54,329 nucleotides of DNA from an uncultured Helicobacter sp. (lineage in GTDB: Bacteria > Campylobacterota > Campylobacteria > Campylobacterales > Helicobacteraceae): NCBI GenBank assembly GCA_947177485.1, contig CAMWUR010000006.1, positions 1 through 54,329 of the forward strand, written 5' to 3'. Made by a program: the position numbers and the translations under genes. The first letter of the stretch is position 1; each line of letters starts with the position of its first letter. Of the stretch, positions 9,507 to 18,103 are shown in pieces. The notes under the pieces are model-generated. The model did no database searches. It was not told the origin of the DNA and saw only the letters and a program-made list of their open reading frames with translations.

Positions 9507-10229
9507 TTATTCCTCCTTTAGTGCAACGATTGTCTGAAAATTGACCCATGCAAATAGAATCTGCATTGTCCGAAAGCCTGCATTTTCTAAAAGCGCAAGA
9601 TTCTGTTCATGTGTGTTGGGGACAAGCACATTTTCGAGCGCCTCACGTTTTTTTGCAATCTCGCCTAGTGAATAGCCCTGCGCTTGTTTATAGTGATGAT
9701 ACTGCTCGATAAAAGCTTCATTTAAAAGGATATTTGTCATGTAGATTTTTTCACTAAAAATGAGGATTCCATTTGGATTTAAGAAATCATAAATTTTTTT
9801 GAGCAGCTCAAGGCGATATTGCGGCGCGATGAATTGCAATGTATAGTTACACACAAAACAATCCGCCTGTCCGAAGGCATAGTCGAGCATGTCGGCACAT
9901 ACAAACTCGACATCGACACCCAGCGCGTCTGCCTTGAGCCGAGCAAGTTTGAGCATATCGGGCGAATTGTCAATCCCAACAAGCCGAATCTCGCGCCCTT
10001 GCGCACGAGCTTTGAGCGCAATTTGCAGCAAAAGATTGCCTGTCGAGCTGCCCAAATCGACAAGCGAAGCGCCACTTGGCAAAAGCCGCAACACAAAATC
10101 GCTCACAAGCGACAACAAAGACGCATAGAACGGAATGCTGCGTTCAAGCATATCATCAAAAACAGCCGCAACTTGCGCATCAAAGCAGAAATGCTTGATG
10201 GTATGCGTCTTGAAAAGCTCATCTTTCAC
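9507..10229 (-). CDS. cmoA: Carboxy-S-adenosyl-L-methionine synthase CmoA
   Basis: CmoA makes carboxy-SAM from SAM and prephenate for wobble-uridine (cmo5U34) tRNA modification. Family-typical stretches are the N-terminal FCFDAQVAAVFDDML, the SAM loop DLGSSTGN, IDNSPDM, and NYTLQFIAP. The 240 aa compare with about 247 for the family. The start overlaps the ribF stop by 4 bp. The partner CmoB is not in this window, so the assignment rests on the CmoA signature alone. Confidence 0.88.
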   Translation of the reverse strand: MKDELFKTHTIKHFCFDAQVAAVFDDMLERSIPFYASLLSLVSDFVLRLLPSGASLVDLGSSTGNLLLQIALKARAQGREIRLVGIDNSPDMLKLARLKADALGVDVEFVCADMLDYAFGQADCFVCNYTLQFIAPQYRLELLKKIYDFLNPNGILIFSEKIYMTNILLNEAFIEQYHHYKQAQGYSLGEIAKKREALENVLVPNTHEQNLALLENAGFRTMQILFAWVNFQTIVALKEE

Positions 10230-11137
10230 GCATTCTCCTTATAGGACGGCAGAGTGGTTGTTTGGTGTAACAAGCGCGCGTTTTGTACATCGAGCTCGAT
10301 TTGCGCGCACAATTCTAGCAAATCGGCAAAGGCACGATTGGCGCGCAAACGATGCAAAAAATACACAGACATTTTGCTAGGAATCTGCGATTCAATCAGA
10401 TAGACACTCGCATTTTTGATAAAATCGGGCATTTCTCTTTCAGGAGCAAGCACATGCGTTTCGAATGCAAATTGATGGTCTGTGCTCAAGCGATTGCCCA
10501 AAAAACTAATGGAACGATATAATAAACCACCAAGCCGCGTATATGTGAGATAAACGCCACTCTTTGGCTGCACAAAATCAAGCGCACAGACATTGAGTGT
10601 CGGGATTAATGTTTTTTTGCCAATCCCCTGTCCGCGCACAATCTCGCCCTCTATGGCATAACTTCGCCCCAGAAACGCGTTTGCCTTTTCAATCTCCCCA
10701 TTTTGTAGCAATGCACGAATCGTGTCGGTATGAATCGGGTAACCATGGTAGGAGACTTCGGGAATCACCACCACTTCACCGGCAAAGAGACAGGCAATGT
10801 CGCTTGCGCTACATTCACGATTTTTGCCAAAATAGAAATCTTCTCCAACAACCACGCGCGAAAGACGTGGAAATTTGCGCCCAAGAAGTGCAAAGAAATC
10901 AGCGCCACTTAGGTTACGAATCGATTCCCATTGCACTTCAAAAAGAGGGAAAGGAATCATCTCTTGTTTCATCGAATCAGAGCTTAGAATCTGCTTAGGA
11001 ATTTTGACTACCAAAACAGCGCCGCCTGCGCCAAGAGCGGCGAAAAGCTCGCGGTGTGCGCGATGTAATCCATCAAATTTGCCAATCGCAATCGAGACGA
11101 CATTGTCATCGTGAGAGATAGAGAAAAGATTCTGCAT
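10226..11137 (-). CDS. ribF: Bifunctional riboflavin kinase/FAD synthetase
   Basis: Converts riboflavin to FMN and FAD. The N-terminal nucleotidyltransferase domain shows AIGKFDGLHRAHRELF (the HxGH-like site) and VVGEDFYFGKNRE. The C-terminal riboflavin kinase part starts near GEIVRGQGIGKKTLIPTLN (family consensus G.G..GR..G.PTAN). The start chosen is the ATG at 11135-11137 because AAGGAGG lies 4-5 bp before it. A longer open frame upstream runs through tlyA in another phase and is not used. The resulting 303 aa is normal. It overlaps the tlyA end by 32 bp. Confidence 0.9.
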   Translation of the reverse strand: MQNLFSISHDDNVVSIAIGKFDGLHRAHRELFAALGAGGAVLVVKIPKQILSSDSMKQEMIPFPLFEVQWESIRNLSGADFFALLGRKFPRLSRVVVGEDFYFGKNRECSASDIACLFAGEVVVIPEVSYHGYPIHTDTIRALLQNGEIEKANAFLGRSYAIEGEIVRGQGIGKKTLIPTLNVCALDFVQPKSGVYLTYTRLGGLLYRSISFLGNRLSTDHQFAFETHVLAPEREMPDFIKNASVYLIESQIPSKMSVYFLHRLRANRAFADLLELCAQIELDVQNARLLHQTTTLPSYKENA

Positions 11138-11804
11138 TCCCCTCCTTTCCAGCAAACAAACATGCCTCGACACTGCGCAACACAAATCCAAGCGCTTGAC
11201 ATTGCACACAAACAGCATGCAACGCCTGCTCAATGCATGCATTGTCCAGCACGACACCCTTTTTGCTCCGTTTTGCTGCTTTGCCAACCTCGAATTGGGG
11301 TTTAAACAACACAATCGCTTCGCCCGCACACAGCCGCGCGATTGAGGGCAAGATATGCGCGAGCGACACAAACGAGACATCGCATGTGATGAGCGGAAAT
11401 GGGGCAGATTGAAAATTGCGAATGTCTGTTTGCTCGAACACGTGCACGCGCGAATCGGCACGGATTTTATGATGTAGCTGCGCGCTGCCAACATCGACAC
11501 ACACGACTTGCTGCGCACCTTTTTGCAATAAAACTTGGGCAAACCCTCCCGTGCTGCTGCCGATGTCGAGCACTTGCGTTGGAACGATGTCGGGGTGGTT
11601 GTCAAGAAAACCAAGCAGCTTGTATGCACCGCGCCCCACAAAATCATCAATAGATTCAAGCACAACATGCGAATCTTCGCTCACAATCTGCGAGGCTTTG
11701 TGCGCAATGCGCCCATCGACACGTACGCTGCCGCGCGCAATCCAGCCTTGTGCCTTCTCGCGGCTCGTATTATATCGTGACGCAATCACCCTATCTAGCC
11801 GCAC
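11106..11804 (-). CDS. tlyA: TlyA-type rRNA 2'-O-methyltransferase (hemolysin A family)
   Basis: A SAM-dependent methyltransferase of the TlyA family, which methylates ribosomal RNA at cytidine 2'-O positions and affects capreomycin sensitivity. An N-terminal S4 RNA-binding domain (about 1-60, MRLDRVIASRYNTSREKAQ) precedes the FtsJ-like core with VLDIGSSTGGF and GRGAYKLLGFLD. At 232 aa it is typical of the short TlyA forms. It begins 9 bp after the lipoprotein-like gene and overlaps ribF. Confidence 0.92.
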   Translation of the reverse strand: MRLDRVIASRYNTSREKAQGWIARGSVRVDGRIAHKASQIVSEDSHVVLESIDDFVGRGAYKLLGFLDNHPDIVPTQVLDIGSSTGGFAQVLLQKGAQQVVCVDVGSAQLHHKIRADSRVHVFEQTDIRNFQSAPFPLITCDVSFVSLAHILPSIARLCAGEAIVLFKPQFEVGKAAKRSKKGVVLDNACIEQALHAVCVQCQALGFVLRSVEACLFAGKEGNAESFLYLSR

Positions 11805-11813
11805 ATACCACTC

Positions 11814-12362
11814 CTAGAATCTCTTCAAAGCTTCTTCTGCTTTGCTAGGAGCAAAGCGCAATGTAACGGGCTCAAGCCCCTCACGCAAAACTTCAAGTTG
11901 CATTATCGGAGTATAGGGACGCTCAAAAAAAACGAGAAAATATTCACCCCATGGTGAGATATGGGGGATATTGTGGGCAATCAGCTCATCGCGAGTGAGA
12001 CGTATGATGTCTCGTGGCGGCATGCCATCGAGCCATAATGTGTAGATGGGGTTTAAAAGCCCACGTTTGTCAGGGTCGCTCGAATCTTGCGAGATAAAAA
12101 TATCAATCAAAAACACAGTGGCATCGTTTGGCGGGAATTTCTCGGGCGACACAAGATTGAGATTTGTTGCCAAAACGACAGCCTCGGTGTGCAACTGATT
12201 GAGAATCTCGACCTTGCGCGTTGCGCTCATATAGGTTTCTGTGCGCTCATCATTGCGCAATGCTTCCTGATAGAGCTGACAACCGACAAAAGATGTCGCA
12301 AACAATGCCGCGATGATTGCTACGTTCAAAAAAATGCGCCATTTGTGCCAAATCCGCATCAT
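11814..12362 (-). CDS. Putative lipoprotein or membrane-anchored protein, unknown function
   Basis: 182 aa with a basic N-terminus, a hydrophobic segment (about 10-27) and a possible lipobox ending in FVGC (Cys 28). The protein would then be a lipoprotein; a signal anchor is the alternative. The remainder is soluble and mixed alpha/beta-looking, with no motif I recognise. Its ATG overlaps the ugd stop (ATGA), and tlyA follows after 9 bp, so it is cotranscribed with both. No function is assigned. Confidence 0.65.
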   Translation of the reverse strand: MMRIWHKWRIFLNVAIIAALFATSFVGCQLYQEALRNDERTETYMSATRKVEILNQLHTEAVVLATNLNLVSPEKFPPNDATVFLIDIFISQDSSDPDKRGLLNPIYTLWLDGMPPRDIIRLTRDELIAHNIPHISPWGEYFLVFFERPYTPIMQLEVLREGLEPVTLRFAPSKAEEALKRF

Positions 12363-13702
12363 GGATTCTGCTCCACGAGATTCTCTCGCACGCCAATTTG
12401 ATAATACGAAATGCCAAAACGTTTGAGTTTTTGGGCGCTGTATTGATTGCGTCCATCAAAAATCACGGGGTCATGGAGTCGTTCCTTAATCTCGAAAAAA
12501 TCGGGGCTGCGAAACTCCTGCCATTCTGTGAGCAAGACGAGCGCTGAAGCGCCATTGAGCGCATCATATTTATTGTCTTTGTAGTCAATCGCGCAATCTT
12601 TGAGATAGAATGTGCGTGCCTGCTCCATTGCTTTGGGGTCATACGCTGCTACGCGTGCGCCCGCATCAAGCAGTGCACGAATGACTTCAATCGAGGTCGC
12701 CTCGCGCATATCGTCTGTGCCCGGCTTAAAGCTAAGACCCCAGATTCCGAACAAGAGCCCAGAGAGATTCCCAAAATGCGCTTTGATTTTGTCAAAAATC
12801 ACACGTTTTTGAGCATTGTTTGTCTCACGCGTTGCGCTGATGAGCCGCGAGGCAACACCGTAATCGGTGGCGATTTTTTCGAGTGCTTTGACATCTTTGG
12901 GAAAACAGCTTCCGCCATAGCCGCAACCGGGGTAGATGAAGCTATACCCAATCCGATTGTCGCTACCAATCCCAATGCGCACCTCGTTTACGTCCGCGCC
13001 CACAGCCTCGCAGATGTTCGCAATCTCGTTAATAAAGCTAATCTTGAGCGCTAACATCGCGTTTGCGGCGTATTTTGTCATCTCGGCGCTTGGCACACTC
13101 ATTTCAATCAATCGGTCATGGTTACGGATAAACGGCGCATAGACTTCACGCATGAGCGCAAACGAATCTTCACTATTCGCGCCTACAACGATTCTATCGG
13201 GGCGCATGAAATCGTTAATCGCCGCGCCCTCTTTGAGAAACTCGGGGTTGCTCACAACTTCAAAAGCGAGATTCTTGCCACGTTTGCGTAGTTCTTCGCT
13301 GATAGTCGCGCGCACACGTTCCGCCGTGCCGATAGGCACAGTCGATTTGTTCACAACAACAAGTGGAGATTCCATTTGCTGCCCAATCTCGCGCGCCACA
13401 GCCAGCACAGCGCCCAAATCAGCACCGCCATCTTCGCCCATTGGCGTTCCCACAGCGATAAACAAAACTTCGCAACGGCGCAACCCCTCGCACAATGCGG
13501 TTGCAAAAAAGATTTGCTCGCGCTTTTGGTTGCGCACAATCATCTCTTTGAGCCCGGGCTCATAGATTGGAATCTCGGCTCTTTGCAACGCGGCAATTTT
13601 GCGCGCATCGTTGTCGATGCACACAACCCGATTGCCCACTTCGGCAAAACACGCGCCGCTCACAAGCCCCACATAGCCACTACCCACAATTGTAATATTC
13701 AT
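12359..13702 (-). CDS. ugd: UDP-glucose/GDP-mannose 6-dehydrogenase family
   Basis: An NAD-dependent dehydrogenase oxidising a nucleotide sugar to the uronic acid, most likely UDP-glucose to UDP-glucuronate for surface polysaccharide. The Rossmann loop GSGYVGLVSGACFAEVG is at 7-23 and the catalytic cysteine is C266 in CGYGGSCFPKDVKAL. The substrate-binding FINE segment is also present. The length of 447 aa is typical. It is the first gene of the long minus-strand run, with a -10 box about 22 bp before the ATG. The exact sugar substrate is inferred. Confidence 0.9.
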   Translation of the reverse strand: MNITIVGSGYVGLVSGACFAEVGNRVVCIDNDARKIAALQRAEIPIYEPGLKEMIVRNQKREQIFFATALCEGLRRCEVLFIAVGTPMGEDGGADLGAVLAVAREIGQQMESPLVVVNKSTVPIGTAERVRATISEELRKRGKNLAFEVVSNPEFLKEGAAINDFMRPDRIVVGANSEDSFALMREVYAPFIRNHDRLIEMSVPSAEMTKYAANAMLALKISFINEIANICEAVGADVNEVRIGIGSDNRIGYSFIYPGCGYGGSCFPKDVKALEKIATDYGVASRLISATRETNNAQKRVIFDKIKAHFGNLSGLLFGIWGLSFKPGTDDMREATSIEVIRALLDAGARVAAYDPKAMEQARTFYLKDCAIDYKDNKYDALNGASALVLLTEWQEFRSPDFFEIKERLHDPVIFDGRNQYSAQKLKRFGISYYQIGVRENLVEQNP

Positions 13703-13723
13703 ATGCTATCCATTTTTGGTACT

Positions 13724-13729
13724 ATTATA
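13724..13729 (-). promoter_or_regulatory. Candidate -10 box upstream of ugd
   Basis: On the minus strand the sequence reads TATAAT inside an AT-rich stretch, about 22 bp before the ugd ATG at 13702. It would start the long housekeeping transcript running towards pheA. No conserved -35 box is apparent, as is usual for Helicobacter promoters. Confidence 0.5.
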
Positions 13730-13891
13730 ACATAAATTATATACATTCATTAGAAACGTAAGAGGCTTAGATTGTCATTGTGAGTGTTTGGGTCAACACT
13801 TTGGAAAAGATTTATTTTGATGAAATTTGAAGTTTATAGAATTTGCGGCTTTGGCTTTGCAAAGCAAGATTCTGTATTATTCCATAGCAAA

Positions 13892-14206
13892 CTAGTAACG
13901 TTGGTATTGTTGCTGTGGTTGTTGATAGTTTTGATAGTATTGCTGGGGCTGCTGGGGCAAAATTTCTGAACATTTCGCGGTGGGTTCACTAAAGATAGTA
14001 TAATGAAATCTCGTGCAGCTAAATTCTCGATTACCACAACGTGCAATCCAATAATCAGGAAGATTTCTTGCTAGTTGCGTTTCTCCTTCGGGGAAAATGA
14101 TATATTCTTTTCGACAACCAATCTCCGCAGCCGTTATCTTACGTTGATATTCACAAGCGCAAAAGAACAATACAAGCACAGAGAGGCATAAAATGCGTGT
14201 TGTCAT
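13892..14206 (-). CDS. Small lipoprotein with Gln/Tyr-rich tail
   Basis: 104 aa with a signal peptide (MTTRILCLSVLVLFF) and a lipobox-like FCAC ending at Cys 18, so export and lipidation are likely. The mature part holds several cysteines (EIGCRKE, ARCGNREFSC, TAKCSE) that could form disulfides. It ends in a low-complexity Q/P/Y tail of about 20 residues. It stands alone between ugd and a repeat mosaic. No family is recognised. Confidence 0.6.
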   Translation of the reverse strand: MTTRILCLSVLVLFFCACEYQRKITAAEIGCRKEYIIFPEGETQLARNLPDYWIARCGNREFSCTRFHYTIFSEPTAKCSEILPQQPQQYYQNYQQPQQQYQRY

Positions 14207-14358
14207 TGGGGTGCTCCTTTATAGGTATCCTCAATATAGATGATACACATAAAAACATAAAAAATTGCTGAAATTATTGTGATTTTTTAGCCACACCATT
14301 GTTTTCGTTGGTGTTGGGTTGCATTGCAAGTTTCCAATAAAGAATCCTCGCAATGATG

Positions 14359-14550
14359 TCAAAATGGAGGTGCGGTTTTAAGCGCATATATTGATGAGTG
14401 CGACTAAAGTCGCACCTCCAAAACATGTAGAATCGCAAAAGATTCCAATCGTCATTGCGAGCGAGTCTAACAAGTGTGGCAATCGACTGTGTTGGGTTAC
14501 AAACACGGTGGATTGCTTCGCGCAAGCTCGCAATGACGAGTAGCAAGTTC
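14359..14550. repeat. Mosaic of dispersed intergenic repeats
   Basis: This fills the gap between the lipoprotein and EF-hand genes. It contains GGAGGTGCGGTTTTAAGCGCA followed by the palindromic GAGTGCGACTAAAGTCGCACCTCC. It also contains GTCATTGCGAGCGAGTCTAA and ATTGCTTCGCGCAAGCTCGCAATGACGA. The same units, in a similar order, occur at 1-250. A 96-codon open frame across it is only repeat sequence read through. Confidence 0.8.
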
Positions 14551-14566
14551 ACTGAAGATTCCAAAC

Positions 14567-15675
14567 CTAAATCTTCACCTCAAACAGCTGCACATCATTG
14601 CCCGCAATCTTTGTGGCAATCTCTTCAACAACAGGGGCGAGCTGTTCGAGGTCGATTGCAGAATCATTGGGTTGATTCTTCATTGGTTGCAAATCTTGAT
14701 TTGCAAAAGCAGAATCTGGATTCACCACGTTGGATAGGGTTGGTTGATTCTCTAATGCAATGTCTTTTACATTGCCATTTTCTTGCAATCGTTCTTTCAA
14801 TTTCTCTGCCATCTCGGCAAATTGCTCATCAAGTTTTTCTTGCATTTCTTTGAGCTTTTTAAGCTTTTCTTTCCATTCTTTGTTGGTCATAGGTTGATTG
14901 AAAGCTGTATGCTTTGCAATAGGTTCAGAAATAGTGTATAACGTGTTTTTCTCGGCTTTGTCAAAAACATCATCAAGTTCTTTGATGAGTTCCGTCATTC
15001 CGCCTTCATAGAGTTCGCCGATTCGCTGAATATGTCCATCGAAATTTTTATCGAGTTTGATAGTCGAGTTGAGCATTCCTTCAATCGTTCTATCATCATA
15101 TCCTGTTTCATGGTCAATTGTCGCATAATCGCCAATCGTTTGATATGTCTCTATCGAGCTGTCTCGAGCGATATTATGCCGCAGACTATAAATGCCATTC
15201 ACCAAAAATGTCTTTGTCTCACGCAATTCTTCATCATCAACGCGTCCGCTTCCGTCTTTGTCCGCCCCAGCGAGATTCTGTTGGTAGGCAATATCACCAA
15301 CCAGCCACTGACAAACGCTTCTGCCTTGCCGTTTAGTCGTATTGCACCATCACTACGTGCATAGAAATCATGCGAGTCAAACTGACTCTTGAGTCTCTCG
15401 AGATTCTCTTTTGAGAGATTGAGTGTAACACGTTCATTTGTCTTTGGGTCATTGAACATCACCGCCACAGAATCTTGAGCTTTCTCGACTTTGTCACTCA
15501 CACGCACATTGTTTGCGCGCATAAGGGCGGCAATGTTGGTGAGCCCATTTGCCTTGTCTTGCCTTTCTTCTTCGGCGAGTGCCTCATTGCTGCGGTTTGC
15601 AAGCCGAGTTTGCATGGCAGAAAAGACATTGGCATCAAGAAAGCGATAGTTGCTAAAACTTCCAATCATTGCCAT
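14567..15675 (-). pseudogene. EF-hand domain protein, frameshifted
   Basis: Two overlapping frames make one gene. The N-terminal part starts at the ATG 15673-15675 behind AAGGAG (MAMIGSFSNYRFLDAN) and runs out of frame to a stop at 15199. From about 15349 the alternative frame continues as LVGDIAYQQNLAGADKDGSG and stays open to 14567. It includes a canonical 12-residue EF-hand loop, DKDGSGRVDDEE (15227-15262). The joint lies between about 15349 and 15300 and needs a -1 shift. The C-terminal half is charged and coiled-coil-like (KLKKLKEMQEKLDEQF). An upstream in-frame ATG at 15735 lies in repeat DNA and is rejected. It may be a pseudogene, a phase-variable gene or a sequencing error. Confidence 0.7.
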
Positions 15676-15710
15676 TTTAACTCCTTGTTTTAATGAATAT
15701 TTATCATTGT

Positions 15711-15928
15711 ATTGGAGGTGCGGTTTTAGCCGCACACATTAGATTTTATTTGTGCGATTGAAATCGCACCTCCATTTGTCATGTTGAGGCGATAGCCGAA
15801 ACATCTCATGATTTTTGCAAATTGAGATTCTTCACTCGCTTGCGCGAGTTCAGAATGACAATATTTGGGATTCTTTGCTTGTTGATTGCCGCGCCTGCTT
15901 CGTAGGCTCGCAATGACATTTGGAAACT
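15711..15928. repeat. Mosaic of dispersed intergenic repeats
   Basis: There is no gene between the EF-hand gene and the membrane-protein gene at 15992. Units seen are the palindromic GGAGGTGCGGTTTTAGCCGCAC and GTGCGATTGAAATCGCACCTCC, then TGTCATGTTGAGGCGATAGC with GAAACATCTC, and GAGATTCTTCACTCGCTTGC leading into TTCAGAATGAC. A GTAGGCTCGCAATGACA unit closes the mosaic. The third and fourth are, in reverse complement, the units found in frame inside hsdR and hsdS. Confidence 0.8.
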
Positions 15929-15991
15929 TTTGCCTATTGTGAAAATGTCTCATATTATATCGTACAATCCCAAAAAAACTTTAGCGAAATT

Positions 15992-16537
15992 TCAATCCCT
16001 CGTTTTGCTCTCTATCAACAAACACACAAGCAATGCGCCAAGCGCGAGGAAGCTGCCAAACAGAAACGAGAAAACACCAAAAACATTGTGCCGCAAGAGT
16101 GCAAAGAAGATGATGATGAGCACAACATACGCCGCCAAGCGAAAGGGTGCGACAAAAAGCCCCGCGCCGCTGCGAAGGCTGCGTGCAAAAAAGGCGAGAC
16201 GTCTCACCTTTTGTGTTTTGTCTGCGCTTTCTGCCGAAGCCGCATGCCCTGCCTGTTCCGATTCTTCGCCTGATTGCGTATGCGATTCGAGCGTCTCGGC
16301 GAACTCCACGTCATGTCGGGCTGTCGTTTCGTGTGCCAAAGCCACAGCAGCATCGGATTGCAACGCATTTTGGACATTCGCAAATGCGCGCTGCCAGCTT
16401 GCGAGAATCACAAGCGCGCTTCCGACAAACCCGCCCAAAACGCTCCACACAGAGCCGCCCACAGCCCATGCACCAAACAAGCCACAAAGCAGAGTAAACA
16501 GCGGCAAAGCAGCGAGCCTAATCCTCATCTTCGTCAT
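15992..16537 (-). CDS. Integral membrane protein next to the AtpZ-like gene
   Basis: About 181 aa with two hydrophobic segments near the N-terminus, a charged Glu/Ala-rich middle, and two more near the C-terminus (AAYVVLIIIFFALL and FGSFLALGALLVCLLIESK). It follows the AtpZ-like gene and starts inside its last codons; several ATGs (16528, 16537, 16540, 16543) are possible and none has a clear ribosome site. C. jejuni and other Campylobacterota also have two small membrane proteins after hemL. By position it could assist ATP synthase assembly, but this is inference. Confidence 0.6.
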   Translation of the reverse strand: MTKMRIRLAALPLFTLLCGLFGAWAVGGSVWSVLGGFVGSALVILASWQRAFANVQNALQSDAAVALAHETTARHDVEFAETLESHTQSGEESEQAGHAASAESADKTQKVRRLAFFARSLRSGAGLFVAPFRLAAYVVLIIIFFALLRHNVFGVFSFLFGSFLALGALLVCLLIESKTRD

Positions 16538-16808
16538 CATCATTCGGCTTTTGGTGGCGATATTTTGGGTCATTTGCGAGCTCGGCAAGCTCTTTTTGTT
16601 GGTGTTTATAGGCTTTATAGACATTCAAAATCGCCGCAGCAACACCAAAAAACACGCCCACCCACAACAGCCATGATACCCCAAACAGCCAGCGCAAGCC
16701 ATAACCAAGCCCAACGCCGATGAGCACGGCAATAACCATTGAGATTCCGAGCGTGAGGTCGCTAAAGCCCACGATAATATCGCGGTATTTGGGCTTAGAT
16801 TCGTCCAT
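16518..16808 (-). CDS. AtpZ/AtpI-family membrane protein
   Basis: A 96-aa protein with two transmembrane helices (about 15-37 and 42-64) in the arrangement of AtpZ/AtpI accessory subunits of F0F1 ATP synthase, then a charged tail ending in an Asp/Glu cluster. The start [10 protein letters not shown] at 16806-16808 is preferred over upstream ATGs because GGAG lies 8-9 bp before it. It overlaps the hemL end by 14 bp. The family role, ion or assembly support for ATP synthase, is taken from the AtpZ/AtpI family and not shown here. Confidence 0.75.
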   Translation of the reverse strand: MDESKPKYRDIIVGFSDLTLGISMVIAVLIGVGLGYGLRWLFGVSWLLWVGVFFGVAAAILNVYKAYKHQQKELAELANDPKYRHQKPNDDDEDED

Positions 16809-18090
16809 TGGCAATCTCCTTGAAGACATCAGAGGCAATGCTGATGGTCATTTCGATGTGTTCGTTGTTCATGGGTACAGAAATGAAGCCTGTCTCAAAT
16901 TGCGAGCATGCGAGGTAGATTCCACGTTCCAAGCAGCCACGAAAGAATCGCGCAAACATTTTTGTGTCGGATTTTTGTGCGTCATCAAAGTTGTTGACCG
17001 GTGCAGTGTTGAAAAAGAATCCAAACATGCTCCCGCGCACGGTGGTTTGCAGTGGGATTCGTTGTGAATCTGCTGCTTGTCGGAATCCGTCCATGAGTTG
17101 GTTTGCGAGCGTTTCGAGGCGCTCGTAGAGTGTGCTATCATGCGCAATTTTGCTAAGTGCCGCGATTCCTGCTGCCATTGCAAGCGGGTTGCCGCTAAGT
17201 GTGCCTGCCTGATACACCGCGCCTTCGGGGCTAAGGAGGTGCATGATTTCGTCTTTGCCCCCAAACGCTCCCACAGGAAGCCCACCGCCGATGACTTTGC
17301 CAAATGTCAAAAGGTCGGCTTGGACTTTATGAAATGCAAACGAGCCGCTACGTGAAGCGCGGAATCCGCTCATGACTTCATCAAAAATCAGCACAGAGCC
17401 GTGCTCATCGCATAGTGCGCGCAATTCTTGCAAAAACTCGGTCTTTGCAGGCACAAGCCCCATATTGCCTGCAATCGGCTCGATGATGACGCATGCAATC
17501 GGTGCTTTAGCGAAGCAATCGCGCACGCTTTCTATGTCGTTGTAGCGCGCAAGCAGAGTGTGACGTGTAATCGAATCGGGGATTCCGGGCGAGCTTGGCG
17601 CGCCAAAAGTTGCGAGCCCGCTGCCTGCTTGGACAAGCAAACAATCGCTGTGCCCGTGGTAGCAGCCCTCAAATTTGATAATCGCATCGCGCTTTGTGTG
17701 GGCGCGCGCGAGGCGAATGGCGCTCATCGTGGCTTCTGTGCCGCTATTGACAAAGCGCAATTTATCGACACCTTCGACAGCAGCGATGATGAGCTTGGCG
17801 AGGTAGGTTTCGAGCGTTGTGGGTGCGCCATAGCTTGTGCCCTTTTTGAGCGTGTCGATGAGCGCGGATTCGATGTCGGCATCGCAATGCCCAAAAAGCA
17901 GCGGTCCCCAGCTTTGGACAAAGTCGATGTAGCGGTTGTTGTCCTCGTCATAGAGATAGATTCCCTTCGCGCTGTGGATAAACGGCGGCGTGCCACCGAC
18001 AGCCTTGAACGCGCGCACGGGCGAATCGACACCACCGACAATCACCTGTTTTGCCTCGTTAAAATCATTGATACTGCATGTGAATTGCAT
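16795..18090 (-). CDS. hemL: Glutamate-1-semialdehyde 2,1-aminomutase
   Basis: A PLP enzyme forming 5-aminolevulinate for haem by the C5 pathway. The first half has [15 protein letters not shown] and [16 protein letters not shown]. The PLP lysine is in [17 protein letters not shown], and FDEVMSGFR binds the cofactor ring. The 431-aa length is normal. It lies 13 bp after purH and is followed by the AtpZ-like gene with a short overlap, so these genes form one transcription unit. Confidence 0.96.
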   Translation of the reverse strand: MQFTCSINDFNEAKQVIVGGVDSPVRAFKAVGGTPPFIHSAKGIYLYDEDNNRYIDFVQSWGPLLFGHCDADIESALIDTLKKGTSYGAPTTLETYLAKLIIAAVEGVDKLRFVNSGTEATMSAIRLARAHTKRDAIIKFEGCYHGHSDCLLVQAGSGLATFGAPSSPGIPDSITRHTLLARYNDIESVRDCFAKAPIACVIIEPIAGNMGLVPAKTEFLQELRALCDEHGSVLIFDEVMSGFRASRSGSFAFHKVQADLLTFGKVIGGGLPVGAFGGKDEIMHLLSPEGAVYQAGTLSGNPLAMAAGIAALSKIAHDSTLYERLETLANQLMDGFRQAADSQRIPLQTTVRGSMFGFFFNTAPVNNFDDAQKSDTKMFARFFRGCLERGIYLACSQFETGFISVPMNNEHIEMTISIASDVFKEIANGRI

Positions 18091-18103
18091 AGGATTCCTT
18101 ATA

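Noticed and set aside
11138-11668. Long N-terminal extension of ribF
   Set aside because: This region codes for TlyA in another frame; a strong AAGGAGG site supports the internal ribF start at 11137.
13703-13891. tRNA or small RNA between ugd and the lipoprotein gene
   Set aside because: No cloverleaf or terminator-like structure could be drawn by eye.
14274-14564. 96-codon minus-strand open frame
   Set aside because: It lies wholly in the repeat mosaic; the predicted peptide is translated repeat units with no ribosome site.
15300-15349. Programmed -1 frameshift in the EF-hand gene
   Set aside because: No slippery heptamer followed by a structure is seen; a plain mutation or sequence error is simpler.
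15726-15953. 75-codon open frame with CHSELAQASEESQ-like peptide
   Set aside because: Also repeat DNA read through; it is useful only for recognising the repeat family seen inside hsdR and hsdS.
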